From Hydrocarboniphaga sp. (GTDB taxonomy: Bacteria > Pseudomonadota > Gammaproteobacteria > Nevskiales > Nevskiaceae): a stretch of DNA of 64,000 nucleotides. Location of the stretch: the NCBI RefSeq assembly GCF_028291725.1, contig NZ_JAQGNT010000002.1, forward strand, positions 124,001-188,000, written 5' to 3'. Shown here piece after piece: positions 36,462-45,912 of the stretch; the first letter of the stretch is position 1; each line of letters starts with the position of its first letter. Made by a program: the position numbers and the translations under genes. A model generated the notes under the pieces. The model was not told where the DNA came from and did not search any database. It saw only the letters and a program-made list of their open reading frames with translations.

Positions 36462-37577
36462 CTAAGCGAGCGCTTCCATTGCGGGCTGATACGCAAGGCC
36501 CAGCGCATCGGCCACCGCCTTGTACGTGATCTTGCCGCCGTGCACGTTCAGGCCTTCGCGCAGATGCACGTCGTCGAGCAGCGCCTTCCTGTAACCCTTG
36601 TTGGCGAGCGCAACCGCGAACGGCATCGTCGCGTTGGTCAGCGCGAACGTCGAGGTGCGTGCGACGCCGCCCGGCATGTTGGCGACGCAGTAATGCACCA
36701 CGCCTTCTTCGACATAGGTCGGGTTCTGATGCGTGGTCGCACGCGAGGTTTCAAAGCAGCCGCCCTGGTCGATCGCGACGTCGACGACCACAGCGCCCGG
36801 CTTCATCGCCCGCAGATGCGCGCGCGTCACCAGCTTGGGCGCCGCAGCACCCGGCACCAGCACCGCACCGATCACCAGATCCGACTGCGCGGTGTAGTAC
36901 TCGAGCGCATCGACCGTCGAATAGATTGTGTTCAGTCGTCCATCGAACAGCGAGTCGAGATAGTTCAGCCGCGCCAGCGAGCGATCGAGAATCGTCACAT
37001 GCGCGCCCATGCCGACCGCGATGCGCGCGGCGTTGTAGCCGACGACGCCGCCGCCGATCACCAGCACTTCGGCCGGCGCCACGCCGGGCACGCCACCGAG
37101 CAGCACGCCGTTGCCACCCTGCGCTTTTTCCATCGCATGCGCGCCGGCCTGGATCGACATGCGCCCGGCCACTTCACTCATCGGCGCCAGCAGCGGCAGA
37201 CCGCCGCGCGCATCGGTGACGGTCTCGTAGGCGATCGCGATGCAGCCCGATGCGATCAGGCCCTGGGTCTGATCGGGATCGGGTGCCAGATGCAGATAAG
37301 TGAACAGCACCTGCCCCGGCCGCAGCATCGCGCACTCGACCACCTGCGGCTCCTTGACCTTGATGACCATCTCGGCACGCGCAAAAATCTCCTGCGCAGT
37401 GCCGACGATCTCCGCTCCGGCGGCGACATAGGCCTCGTCATACAGTCCAATCCCGGCGCCAGCGCCGGCCTGGATCAGCACGTCGTGGCCATGCGCCTTG
37501 AGTTCCTTGACCCCGACGGGCGTAAGCCCGACGCGGTACTCGTGAACTTTGATTTCCTTGGGCGTGCCGATGAGCAT
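36462..37577 (-). CDS. ald: Alanine dehydrogenase
   Basis: Ald interconverts L-alanine and pyruvate with NAD. The 371-residue protein has the typical [20 protein letters not shown] start, the substrate-site Lys in VIKVKEP and His in YLHLAPD, the NAD fold [22 protein letters not shown], and [14 protein letters not shown]. Length is normal. It is monocistronic, with an AGGAGG-like GGAGGTCGCG before the ATG, and converges on the Calx-beta gene across a palindrome. Confidence 0.96.
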   Translation of the reverse strand: MLIGTPKEIKVHEYRVGLTPVGVKELKAHGHDVLIQAGAGAGIGLYDEAYVAAGAEIVGTAQEIFARAEMVIKVKEPQVVECAMLRPGQVLFTYLHLAPDPDQTQGLIASGCIAIAYETVTDARGGLPLLAPMSEVAGRMSIQAGAHAMEKAQGGNGVLLGGVPGVAPAEVLVIGGGVVGYNAARIAVGMGAHVTILDRSLARLNYLDSLFDGRLNTIYSTVDALEYYTAQSDLVIGAVLVPGAAAPKLVTRAHLRAMKPGAVVVDVAIDQGGCFETSRATTHQNPTYVEEGVVHYCVANMPGGVARTSTFALTNATMPFAVALANKGYRKALLDDVHLREGLNVHGGKITYKAVADALGLAYQPAMEALA

Positions 37578-37675
37578 CGCGACCTCCTATGTCAGAGGCC
37601 GCGATTATTTCATGGACTCGCGAGCGCAGCCTGAGCAACTCTCCTGGCCGGAAACGCTCGCGTTTCGACTGCCGC

Positions 37676-40525
37676 TCAGGTTCCGGTGACGGGAATGGAC
37701 AGCCGCGTGATGATCCCGGACGGCGAGGTCACAGTGATCAGGATCGCGCCGCTGCCGGCCGTTCCGGAACCGGTTACGGTAAATCCGTAGACGGTACCGG
37801 CCGCATTCGAGTTGCTGTCCACCTGCTCATAACTTGCCGGCTCTGCGATGCTGCCATAGGTGGTCGTCGCAACGATCGTAGTGCCGGCTGCCATGTTCTG
37901 TCCCGCCGTGTCCTGAACACGAACCGAGAAACTCTTGGAGCCGATGGCGCTCACGGTCACCGACCCTGGTCCGGTTAAAGCTGCAGTGGAAGTCGACATT
38001 ACGATGACGATGCTGTCATTGACGAACAACGTCTTCTGCGTATCACAGCCGGTGTTGCACAGCGGGCCGGTGAAGTTGCCACTGGCAGCGTCGAAATTAC
38101 CGTTGCTGTTGAAGTCGACGAATTCTTCGCTGGTCGGGTCCCGTGCGCCGGATTCATCTCGATCGAGAAAAGGCTCACTGATATCGGTAAAGGGCTCACC
38201 GGAGTCGTAGACACCGTTGCCGTTCAGGTCGGTAAAGCTCTCTTCTCCGATGGCGGTGGCCAGCACCGTGTACCGGTGGTCGGATACGCGCGGACTCTGG
38301 CTCGTAAAGATGACGTTGCAGGCGCCGGCTGCCGTCACGCATTGAGGTTCTATGGACCCGCCTTCGGTGCGGAAGCTGATCGCGGTGCCATCGGGTACCG
38401 GGTTGTTGAAACGGTCAGCCATTCGTGCCGTGATCGTGCTAGTCACGCCGTCGAGATTCGCACCCTCAATATCGAGCGGGCTCGCCGACAGTGAAACACT
38501 GTCCTGATCCGGAATGCCGGTCGAGATGGTCAGCGTATCGGACTTCGCGGACACCGTCGTCGCACCGCTGGTCGCCGCGGCAGTCACCCGGACCGTTGTA
38601 TGGACAGTGCCTGCTGAAACCGCGACAGTGACGGAGCCATCAGAGGCGCTAGTCGTCGACGCATGGTCGAGCGTGATGCCACCGACCGTGGTGTCCAGCG
38701 AGAATGTGACCGTCTGGTTCGGCATCGCTGTGCCCTGATCGTCGAGCACCTTGAACGTCACGATGGAGGTCTCGGGCTGGCCAACGCCGGTTCCCTTGAT
38801 GCTCATCGTCGTCGGTGAAGCCGAGACGAAATTGAGCGACTGCAGCTTGCCGCCCGCTGGTGGCGTGGTTGTGGTCGTGCTGTAGAGCACCGAAGCCGAC
38901 GCGGTGGTGACGTTGCCCTTGGGCGTCGTGACCTTGATCGTAAACACGCCGTTTGCCGAAGTCGTCTGATCATCAGGCGGTTTGACCACGAAGCTGTACA
39001 CGAACGGGCCGTTGAACGTGCTACAAGGCTGCGTCACCGACGCATCGCCGACGATGCTGCCGAACGACGTCGATGCCGCAATCGTCGTGCTGCCCGGCAT
39101 CGGCTGGTTGGCACTGTCGCCGACCACCACTTGCACGACCTGGGCGCCTTTGCTCAAGTCGATGGTGCTCGGCAGGATGGTCAGCTTGGCGTTGGACCCC
39201 GACATGATGATCGGCACGGACGCGCGCACCGACAGCGACGTCGCCGCATCGCAGCCGCTATCGCAGAGCACGCCGGTGAAGTTGCCGCTCTTGTCGTCGA
39301 AAGTCGCATTGTTGTTGAAGTCGACAAATTCCTCGTCGCTGTCACGTGCGCCGCTTTCATTCTTGTCGAGAAACGCTTCGGCCAGATCGCCGAACGACTC
39401 GCCGGAGTTGTAACGGCCGTTGCCATTGGTATCGACAAAGCTCTCTTCACCGATCGCGGTCGCCAGAATGGTGACGCGGTGATCGCTGCTCCGGGGATTG
39501 GCCGACGTGAAGTTCACCGAACACCCGCCCGCGGTCGTCAGACACTGCGGCTGGATCTGGCCGCCTTCAGCACGGAAGCTGATCGCCGTGCCGTCCGGCA
39601 CTGGGTTGTTGAAGCGGTCGGCGGCAAGGATGTTGACGCTAGTCGTCGTACCGTCGTAGTCGCCACCTTCAATGTTGAAGCAACCGACGCTGATCGAGAA
39701 GCTGTCCTGGTCCGCAAGGCCGGTGGAGATCACCAGCGAGTCGGACTGTGCCGGCGGGATACCGGAGACGACGTTGCCGGAAGAGTCCACGACGATCGCG
39801 GTAACCCGGACGCTGGTCGCAACGGTGCCGGCGTTCACGGTGGTTTGCACCACACCTGCGGAATCCGTGATACCGGTCGATGGCGTCAGCGTGATGCCGC
39901 CAGCAGTGGTGTCCAACGTGAATTTCACGTTCTGGCCCGGCACCGGCCCACCGGCGCTGTTGGTGACGGTGAACTTGACGATCGCGGTCTGCGGGTCGCC
40001 CGTTCCCTTGATGCGAATGCTGTTGGGTGTCGCCGAGGTAAATTGAACGGCACTGGCCGGCGCCGACTTGACCGTAATCGTGCCAGTAGCGGTTAGGGAG
40101 CTGCCGCCGACCGTAGCCGTAGCAGTTACGACATCGTTTCCGCTGCAACCCAGTGCAGAATAAGTAGCCGAGGCTGACCCGGTGGAGGTGACAACTGGGT
40201 TGGGCTCGATTTTGGAGCTGCTCAGACTGGCGCACTGTGACGAAAAACTAACCGACACGGAATCGGTGACCAGCGCATTGCCATTGGCGGTGTCGACGAT
40301 GTCCACGCGCAGTCCGGCGCTGCCGCCTGCGTCGAGAGCAGACTGCGACAGGTAGATCGATCCCGCGGAAAAACTGGTGCCCTGCAAGGTGCCGAGACGG
40401 TACACGGATGCGGTGGGCGTACCCGAACCATCACCCCCATTATCAACAAAACTCGGCCCGCCACCGCCGCAGCCCGCCAGAAGCGCGACCAGCATCACCA
40501 GCCCGAAGCAACTGAATCTACGCAT
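37676..40525 (-). CDS. Large lipoprotein with duplicated Ig-like/Ca-binding-like modules
   Basis: This 949-residue protein has a lipobox LLAGC (Cys19) followed by a Gly-rich linker. After an N-terminal domain (about 35-155) come two related modules, about 158-559 and 560-949. Each contains a BIG1-type Ig-like segment (KGTG...SIVTFKV...TVTFSLDTT.GGITL), the shared ADRFNNPVPDGTAISFR and TAIGEESF, then three acidic loops resembling EF-hand/dockerin calcium sites (DTNGNGRYNSGE, DKNESGARD, DFNNNATFDD). A C-x3-C pair follows. A GGGGG site precedes the ATG at 40525. It is probably outer-membrane anchored and adhesive; function is unknown. Confidence 0.75.
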   Translation of the reverse strand: MRRFSCFGLVMLVALLAGCGGGGPSFVDNGGDGSGTPTASVYRLGTLQGTSFSAGSIYLSQSALDAGGSAGLRVDIVDTANGNALVTDSVSVSFSSQCASLSSSKIEPNPVVTSTGSASATYSALGCSGNDVVTATATVGGSSLTATGTITVKSAPASAVQFTSATPNSIRIKGTGDPQTAIVKFTVTNSAGGPVPGQNVKFTLDTTAGGITLTPSTGITDSAGVVQTTVNAGTVATSVRVTAIVVDSSGNVVSGIPPAQSDSLVISTGLADQDSFSISVGCFNIEGGDYDGTTTSVNILAADRFNNPVPDGTAISFRAEGGQIQPQCLTTAGGCSVNFTSANPRSSDHRVTILATAIGEESFVDTNGNGRYNSGESFGDLAEAFLDKNESGARDSDEEFVDFNNNATFDDKSGNFTGVLCDSGCDAATSLSVRASVPIIMSGSNAKLTILPSTIDLSKGAQVVQVVVGDSANQPMPGSTTIAASTSFGSIVGDASVTQPCSTFNGPFVYSFVVKPPDDQTTSANGVFTIKVTTPKGNVTTASASVLYSTTTTTPPAGGKLQSLNFVSASPTTMSIKGTGVGQPETSIVTFKVLDDQGTAMPNQTVTFSLDTTVGGITLDHASTTSASDGSVTVAVSAGTVHTTVRVTAAATSGATTVSAKSDTLTISTGIPDQDSVSLSASPLDIEGANLDGVTSTITARMADRFNNPVPDGTAISFRTEGGSIEPQCVTAAGACNVIFTSQSPRVSDHRYTVLATAIGEESFTDLNGNGVYDSGEPFTDISEPFLDRDESGARDPTSEEFVDFNSNGNFDAASGNFTGPLCNTGCDTQKTLFVNDSIVIVMSTSTAALTGPGSVTVSAIGSKSFSVRVQDTAGQNMAAGTTIVATTTYGSIAEPASYEQVDSNSNAAGTVYGFTVTGSGTAGSGAILITVTSPSGIITRLSIPVTGT

Positions 40526-40643
40526 CTGAACCCCCAACGTGGCAACAGTGCAAGCGTAGGACGTCGGCCGCAGGCGATGCTAGCGACCACTGCCCACACT
40601 CACAACAAAAACGGCCCGAACGGCCGGATCGGCGAAAACGGGC

Positions 40644-40672
40644 TTGGGTGCATCGGCGCCGTCGCTTAAACT
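40644..40672 (+). promoter_or_regulatory. Promoter of the truncated tRNA-Arg gene
   Basis: TTGGGT (40644-40649) and TAAACT (40667-40672) are 17 bases apart and end 9 bases before the tRNA 5' end, a good sigma-70 tRNA promoter layout. It appears intact, suggesting the tRNA was functional before its 3' half was lost. Confidence 0.6.
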
Positions 40673-40681
40673 GGCGCATCC

Positions 40682-40729
40682 GCCCCTGTAGCCCAGTGGA
40701 TAGAGCATCCGCCTCCTAAGCGGTTGGTC
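40682..40729 (+). pseudogene. Truncated tRNA-Arg(CCU)
   Basis: The 5' acceptor strand GCCCCTG, D arm and anticodon arm CCGC-CTCCTAA-GCGG with anticodon CCT (40715-40717) are present. After GGTC the sequence departs from a tRNA: the T arm and the 3' acceptor strand that should pair with GCCCCTG are missing. The D stem has a C.A mismatch (GCCC against GAGC) and position 43 is T. tRNA-Arg(CCU) genes are frequent island insertion sites, so this looks like an integration scar. It is not expected to be functional. Confidence 0.75.
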
Positions 40730-41293
40730 AAGTGCCCATCCCCGGACGAATATCCTCTAACTTCAGTAGCATAAATTTGCGGACGCTTGCTACGCATTGC
40801 GTCAATATGCACCGATCTGCACTAGCCGTGCAGATGGAGTGCAGATAATAATTTACGACCTCGCGCTCTATGCCCAAGCGTCTGCGCCTCGTCCTTGCAC
40901 ATCGGCTGACGACTGAGTTCCGAGACTATAGGTTCTAAGTCGAGGCTTGCCGTCCATAGATACCAGCGTCGGCACCGGGCCGACTGGCGGACATGGCTAG
41001 TGATTCCAGGCGGCCCTGTTCATCCGAAGTTGGCACAGCAACGGGACTGCCTGCGATTTGGGAGAGCAATCAGCGTTAGTGACATCGCCGGGCGAGGACC
41101 CGAGCACGGACTCCGCCCTGGGCTGCCCTCGGCTTCGCTCTTGCTGGCAGCGGTAAAGGATAATGACCAGCCAGCTCTGGACAGTTGCAGTGTCCTGCGC
41201 TAGCGGGCGCGCTGAGTAGCGCGGGGGGGGGGGGTGCAGATGTTTAGCCGCGACCCATCCCTTGGTCCGGCCCGGAGGAGCCGCCTGCCCGAT
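40730..41293. other. Gene-free DNA next to the tRNA scar
   Basis: No credible gene is seen. The stretch is less GC-rich than its surroundings. It has short repeated TGCAGAT words near 40830-40847 and a 12-G tract at its right end. It may be the outer edge of a degraded island (attachment-site side) whose integrase has been lost. Confidence 0.5.
41223..41234. repeat. 12-G homopolymer tract
   Basis: An uninterrupted run of 12 G lies 59 bases past the end of the leftward coupling-protein gene. Runs of this length are rare and prone to slippage or sequencing error. No reading frame depends on it visibly. Confidence 0.85.
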
Positions 41294-42994
41294 CTACAAC
41301 TTCATGTCGTTGAGAACGACATCGATTTCATGGTTTGTGAGACTAGAAGTGGACATCGGCATGATCGGCGGTTCGACAACCTTATTACGCAGCTTCGGCC
41401 GAGCCGACGCGGGCCGCAAAAACTTGGTGAAGGTACGGTCCCGGTAGTAGCAGATCTTGTCGGCCTTGATCGGCGCCGCCGCCTCGACGATCAAAAGTTC
41501 CTTGCCTCGATCAAGTTCCCGGATTTCATGGGGCAGCATCAGCTCTCGCCGCGTGCTCCCCTCCGAGACGTTCCCATTCCAGGGATCGTTGACACGACGC
41601 GAGCGGCTACGAGTCGTGATGGTGCGAAAGCCCATTTCTTCGGACAAATATTTTGCGGTCTTGAGGCTATTCTGGGCATAAGCGATCCTTATGTTCGCCG
41701 TCGATAGAAACGTTTCGGTCACCGCACGCCCGTAGACCTCTTCGAGTTGGGACAGGTCCTGAATGACGGGCGCAAGCATGATGTTGTATCCGGCGAAGTA
41801 CGCGATGCCTTTTTCCACATTCTCCAGCCTCCCCAACGCCGTGAACTCGTCGAGTAGAGCCAACACCTGCAGAGGTTCATCCCTGCTGGGGAGCAATCCC
41901 AACAGACCGTCGAAGGTCTGCTGCACGAAGATGTTCAACAGCGGCGACAGACGCGCGATGTCCCGAGGCATGACGCCCAGATAGATCGTCATTGGCTGGC
42001 GCCGCAAGTCACGCTGGTCGAAGTCCGTGCTCGACGTGGCACGATCCACCAACGGATTTGCAAACAATGAGAGCGCCGCTTTCAGCGACGACAACACGCC
42101 GGATTGTTCCTTGAACGCCTTGCCTAGAAATCCGTTGAACTGCATCACCGCCATTGGATCGAGCTTCGTCTCGTGCTCCTTCATGACCCAGGTCAAATAG
42201 TCGGCGAAGTTTTGTGTCGACAGAATCGCCCGGTAGACGGCGCCGAGCGATGCTCGCTCATTCACATCAAGCAAGAAGAGAATCAGCCCGTCGAGTAGTA
42301 CCCTCGCCTCGTTGGTCCACATGGGGTCGGCACGCGGGGGTGTTACGACAAGCTTCGCGGTAATCGCCTGCACGTCATTGACGCGCAGGTTTCGATCCGA
42401 CGAGACGAAGTCCAATGGGTTGTAGGCATGGGTTCGCCCTTCCGTATCCAGTGGGGCGAACAGCACGATTTGTTGTCCCATCGCTTCACGCGCGCCGGAG
42501 GTCTTCTCGAAGTTCTCCAGCTTCAGGTCATTGACGATCACCGAACCGCGCCAGGTCAGCAGGTTGGGAATAACGAAACCGACGCCTTTCCCCGATCGCG
42601 GCGGTGCAAATAGCAGCACGCCCAGTTGTCCATTCGCCCTCAGCAGCCGGCCGCGGAGTCGACCCAGGATCAGGCCATCAGGTGCGCGCAGTCGGGCCGA
42701 ACGCACTTCGCTTTCGTCGGCAAAGTGAGCGTCTCCGAACAACGCAGGCCGGCGGGTGAGCGCCGGCAATAAAGCGAATAGGGCGCTCATAGCGATGGGC
42801 ACCGAGAATGCCGTAAAAAGAAGCACTCGATAGTGCGGCGACGGCGAGTAAGTTCGCCACATCTGCAGAACCTCGGCGTAGCCGGGCATGTAGGTACTGG
42901 AGCCTACGAATGCCGCGAACAACATTCCTGCAAGCCACGGTGCTGCTACCAGCAGCAATAGCGACGGAATCAAATCCTTTGAAGAGTAACGCAC
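41294..42994 (-). CDS. Type IV secretion/conjugation coupling protein (VirD4/TraG family)
   Basis: Coupling proteins bring relaxase-bound DNA to a type IV secretion channel. The 566-residue protein has two N-terminal transmembrane segments (about 10-30 and 56-78), FGDAHFADESEVR, Walker A APPRSGKG (130-137), VIPNLLTWRGSVIVNDLK and Walker B VLALLDEFTALGR. Long helices rich in Arg follow. It looks full length. Only a small upstream gene accompanies it; no trb/virB, relaxase or integrase genes are visible, so it is probably an orphan left from a conjugative element. Confidence 0.9.
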   Translation of the reverse strand: MRYSSKDLIPSLLLLVAAPWLAGMLFAAFVGSSTYMPGYAEVLQMWRTYSPSPHYRVLLFTAFSVPIAMSALFALLPALTRRPALFGDAHFADESEVRSARLRAPDGLILGRLRGRLLRANGQLGVLLFAPPRSGKGVGFVIPNLLTWRGSVIVNDLKLENFEKTSGAREAMGQQIVLFAPLDTEGRTHAYNPLDFVSSDRNLRVNDVQAITAKLVVTPPRADPMWTNEARVLLDGLILFLLDVNERASLGAVYRAILSTQNFADYLTWVMKEHETKLDPMAVMQFNGFLGKAFKEQSGVLSSLKAALSLFANPLVDRATSSTDFDQRDLRRQPMTIYLGVMPRDIARLSPLLNIFVQQTFDGLLGLLPSRDEPLQVLALLDEFTALGRLENVEKGIAYFAGYNIMLAPVIQDLSQLEEVYGRAVTETFLSTANIRIAYAQNSLKTAKYLSEEMGFRTITTRSRSRRVNDPWNGNVSEGSTRRELMLPHEIRELDRGKELLIVEAAAPIKADKICYYRDRTFTKFLRPASARPKLRNKVVEPPIMPMSTSSLTNHEIDVVLNDMKL

Positions 42995-43006
42995 GGCGAC
43001 AGGGCT

Positions 43007-43282
43007 TTAGCCCCGCACTCGCAGGCCGGCGGTAAGCCGCGCGATCCTGTCGATCTCGTGCTTCTCCTCATCTTTCATCCACTGCACAACCGTCTGTCTG
43101 CGCCAACGCAGGGGACGCTGTCGGAACGGCGGCGGCAGTCTGTCCGGCGATCGACTGCGCAACGTCAACACTGTCGCCTTCGGAATCAGCGTCAATACGG
43201 CGAATGCGTCGACATCCAGCGTTTCGGATTCATTCGACTTCGGAGCGCTGAATGCGCGCAGAGAACCTTTTTCTTCCGTCAC
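43007..43282 (-). CDS. Small basic protein with AlpA/HTH-like segment, upstream of the coupling protein
   Basis: This 91-residue protein begins MTEEKGSLRAFSAPKSNESE. A central part, RLPPPFRQRPLRWRRQTVVQWMKDEEK, recalls the second half of AlpA-like winged helix-turn-helix proteins (P-x-P ... RWRxxxVxxW). It ends 12 bases before the coupling protein start, so the two form one unit. It may be a regulator or a relaxosome accessory protein; neither is proven. Family membership is a motif-level impression. Confidence 0.55.
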   Translation of the reverse strand: MTEEKGSLRAFSAPKSNESETLDVDAFAVLTLIPKATVLTLRSRSPDRLPPPFRQRPLRWRRQTVVQWMKDEEKHEIDRIARLTAGLRVRG

Positions 43283-44160
43283 GTTCTTGACAGTATCCAG
43301 TCCCTGGACACTGCTCCTTTGACAATGGATGCACAGTTAGGCATGACGACACGCATGCCAATAAAGACCTATTTGTCCTTTAGCAAGTCGTCGTTACAGA
43401 GCACCGACAGCGTCGTTGGCACTTGCCATTGCGGAAGACAAAAGCCGAATCGCAGAAGGCACTTTCATGCAATCACGGCGTCGCCTTCCGCATTGTTCCA
43501 GGCCGGGCTCTACTCGCTCCGCTCACCAAGCCCTGCGGTCTTGGCCTTCGGTAACGCTCCCTGACGCATCACGGGGGCGGAGGCTGTGCCACCGTTCCCG
43601 CAAAGCTCGAACGTCATGTCGACGCGTCCTTGCGGACTTAACTTCCCGCCAACACCACGTTCCCCTGCGGGCGCCATAGCCGGCGATGGCCGTCAGCCAC
43701 TTCGCGATCAGACAGCGCTTTGAATTGCTCTGTGTGCATTTGCTGTAGCTCTGGCTTGCCCGTTCGTTCCTCGTTGCAGTCCGCCAATCGCGAACAAGTT
43801 GCCCGAAGCGCGCGCGCTCAAGTGGCTTTCGCGGCAAAAAAGCGCGCCCTGCTGCGCGGGTCTCTTTGCGCCCGAAGCGGACGGTGGAGAGCTAAAATGG
43901 TCATAACTCCCAACGCCTTTCAATTGCTTCCAACCGCTGCTGACCATGAATTTCGGACAAGGCACTAAGCCGCTGCCTCGCCGCATCTGACTGGCGCGGA
44001 GTTGGTGTCGAAGTTTTTTCAACTGCAAAGCGCTCCTCCAATACCCCTAAGAAAACACCAGTCTCACGTATCCGCGGCCTGTAGAAGTTGACGACTATAG
44101 ATGGCCCAGGACTGAGCCGATTCAACACCCTGCACTGCGTTTTTTTGAGTGAGCGTCGGA
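43283..44160. other. Long non-coding stretch upstream of the mobile-element genes
   Basis: There are 878 bases with at most one short remnant frame (43901-44128). The rest has stop codons in all frames of any length that look genuine. It contains a hairpin around CCAAG...CTTGG (43531-43550 region) and several GC-rich inverted repeats. Lying just upstream of a coupling-protein operon, it could include an origin of transfer, a regulatory RNA or a decayed gene. No known motif was recognised. Confidence 0.45.
43901..44128 (-). CDS. Possible remnant ORF (75 residues)
   Basis: A GTG-started frame gives a 75-residue product with a hydrophobic/basic start (SIVVNFYRPRIRETGVFLGV) and a charged helical end (ARQRLSALSEIHGQQRLEAI). 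The amino-acid mix looks protein-like, and it could be the C-terminal stump of a larger mobile-element gene whose 5' part was replaced by the catabolic cluster. No Shine-Dalgarno is evident and no family is recognised. Confidence 0.25.
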   Translation of the reverse strand: MLNRLSPGPSIVVNFYRPRIRETGVFLGVLEERFAVEKTSTPTPRQSDAARQRLSALSEIHGQQRLEAIERRWEL

Positions 44161-45912
44161 TTACGCGAACAGCACGTCGTCTCCAGGCGACGAGACAGGA
44201 TCGCCATTACGCACCACCGCGAGATGGTAGAAGGCCTCGGGAAAGAGCTGGGCGAAGTAGAATTGTGCAGTCGCGAGATAGGCTCGGGCATCCTCAGCCG
44301 AAGAGATGGTGCGGGTCGCGCCGATGAACCGCCAGCCCATGACCGCATGGCCCAGCGCGCGGAGGAAGTGGGTTGCCACTGAGCCCGCCGCAGTGCCGGG
44401 GATGCCGTCGCGAACCAGGTGGAGAATGTCCTCCGCCAGCTTGAACCAAAGCGACAGCATCGCAGCGACGACGGCTGTCGAGCCGGTTGCGCTCAGCGAT
44501 GACTTCATCTCCTCGAACAACAATTCCAAGGCGCGTCCATGGTCGGCCAGCACCTTACGACTCAATAGGTCAAACGCCTGGACTCCGTTGGTTCCTTCGT
44601 ATATCGCGAACACTCGCACGTCGCGGACGATCTGCTCGACGCCGTGTTCTGTCATGTAGCCGTGACCGCCGTAGATCTGGACGGCGAGGTTGGCAACTTC
44701 GAATGCGTTGTCCGACAAGAACGCTTTGGCAACCGGCGTGAGCAGCGATAGTCGCCGGGAGGCGGCTTCGCGCGCACGCGCGTCGGGATGTGCGTGCGCG
44801 ATATCGAGTTGCAGTGAAAGCCAGTACGAAATCAGGCGTGCACCTTCGGTCCAAGCTTTCTGAGTGAGTAGCATGCGACGCACATCAGCCTGCAGGATTA
44901 GCGGATGTGCGGCCTTGCCCCGCTCGCCAACCGCGCTGCGGCCTTGCAGCCGGTCGCGCGCATATTGCAACGAGCACTGGTATGCCAACTCTGAAGCTCC
45001 GAGCGCTTGCACCCCCACGCCGAGACGCGCTGCGTTCATCATCACAAACATGCAGGTGAGTCCAGCGTTGGGTTCCCCGATCAACCAGCCGTGTGCGTCG
45101 TCAAATGCCAGTGCACAGGTTGGACTACCGCGGATGCCCATCTTGTGTTCCAACCCGACAACAGCGATACCGTTTACCGCCTTTTTCAGCCCTTGACTGC
45201 CGTCGGGTAGATGCTTTGGCACCAGGAACAAGGAAAGACCCTTGGACCCAACGGGCGACCCAGGCAATCGAGCAAGCACCAAATGGACAATATTTTCGGC
45301 CAGATCGTGATCGCCGCCTGAGATGAAGATCTTCGAGCCGCTGATGCGGTAGGCACCCGTACCGTCCGGCTCAGCGCGGGTTCGTACAAGACCCAGGTCA
45401 CTCCCCGCCTGCGCTTCGGTCAGGCACATGCTGGTGGTCCACTCGCCAGAGGCTATCTTCGGGAGATAGCGTTCTTTGAGCGCGCTGGCAGCATGGGCAC
45501 GCAGACAGTCGTAAGCGCCGTGGGCAATCCCAGGAAACATGCTCCAGGCGGGATTGGCGGAATTGAGGAGTTCGAGCATGACGCTGTGCAGAACCATCGG
45601 AAGACCTTGGCCGCCATGTTCTTCGTCGCAGGCCATCGCGGGCCAACCTGCTTCCACAAATAGGCGGTACGCCTCGGCATAGCCGGGAGGCGTTATGACC
45701 CGCCCATCGATGAGCCTGCAGCCGGCGTCTCCGGAAATCCGTGTAGGGGAGAGAATCTTGGAGGCGAAGTTGCCCGCCTCGGCGATCACGCGGTCAATGA
45801 GGTCGCGATCAACGGTCGCGAACCTGGGGAATGCCGCCAGTTCGTGGTTAATGCCCAGCACGTCATAGAGGACGAAGGCGATGCGGGACAGCGGCGGAAC
45901 GTAAACAGTCAC
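44161..45912 (-). CDS. Acyl-CoA dehydrogenase, DmdC-like with C-terminal AcdB domain
   Basis: This 583-residue FAD enzyme is of the longer acyl-CoA dehydrogenase type named for 3-methylmercaptopropionyl-CoA dehydrogenase. It has a helical N-terminal extension, LTEAQAGSDLG, the central beta domain (KIFISGGDHDL), the C-terminal helices and the catalytic Glu in FAIYEGTNGVQAFDL. About 120 extra C-terminal residues follow. It introduces a 2,3 double bond into an acyl-CoA; the substrate is unknown. It ends the leftward catabolic block, 157 bases after fadB, and borders the mobile-element scar. Confidence 0.9.
   Translation of the reverse strand: MTVYVPPLSRIAFVLYDVLGINHELAAFPRFATVDRDLIDRVIAEAGNFASKILSPTRISGDAGCRLIDGRVITPPGYAEAYRLFVEAGWPAMACDEEHGGQGLPMVLHSVMLELLNSANPAWSMFPGIAHGAYDCLRAHAASALKERYLPKIASGEWTTSMCLTEAQAGSDLGLVRTRAEPDGTGAYRISGSKIFISGGDHDLAENIVHLVLARLPGSPVGSKGLSLFLVPKHLPDGSQGLKKAVNGIAVVGLEHKMGIRGSPTCALAFDDAHGWLIGEPNAGLTCMFVMMNAARLGVGVQALGASELAYQCSLQYARDRLQGRSAVGERGKAAHPLILQADVRRMLLTQKAWTEGARLISYWLSLQLDIAHAHPDARAREAASRRLSLLTPVAKAFLSDNAFEVANLAVQIYGGHGYMTEHGVEQIVRDVRVFAIYEGTNGVQAFDLLSRKVLADHGRALELLFEEMKSSLSATGSTAVVAAMLSLWFKLAEDILHLVRDGIPGTAAGSVATHFLRALGHAVMGWRFIGATRTISSAEDARAYLATAQFYFAQLFPEAFYHLAVVRNGDPVSSPGDDVLFA

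Noticed and set aside
40682-40760. Intact tRNA-Arg
   Set aside because: No T arm and no strand complementary to the GCCCCTG acceptor end follow, so only a fragment is annotated.
43416-43837. Overlapping short ORFs on both strands in the non-coding stretch
   Set aside because: Arg/Ser-rich products in several mutually overlapping frames, without ribosome-binding sites or recognisable motifs.
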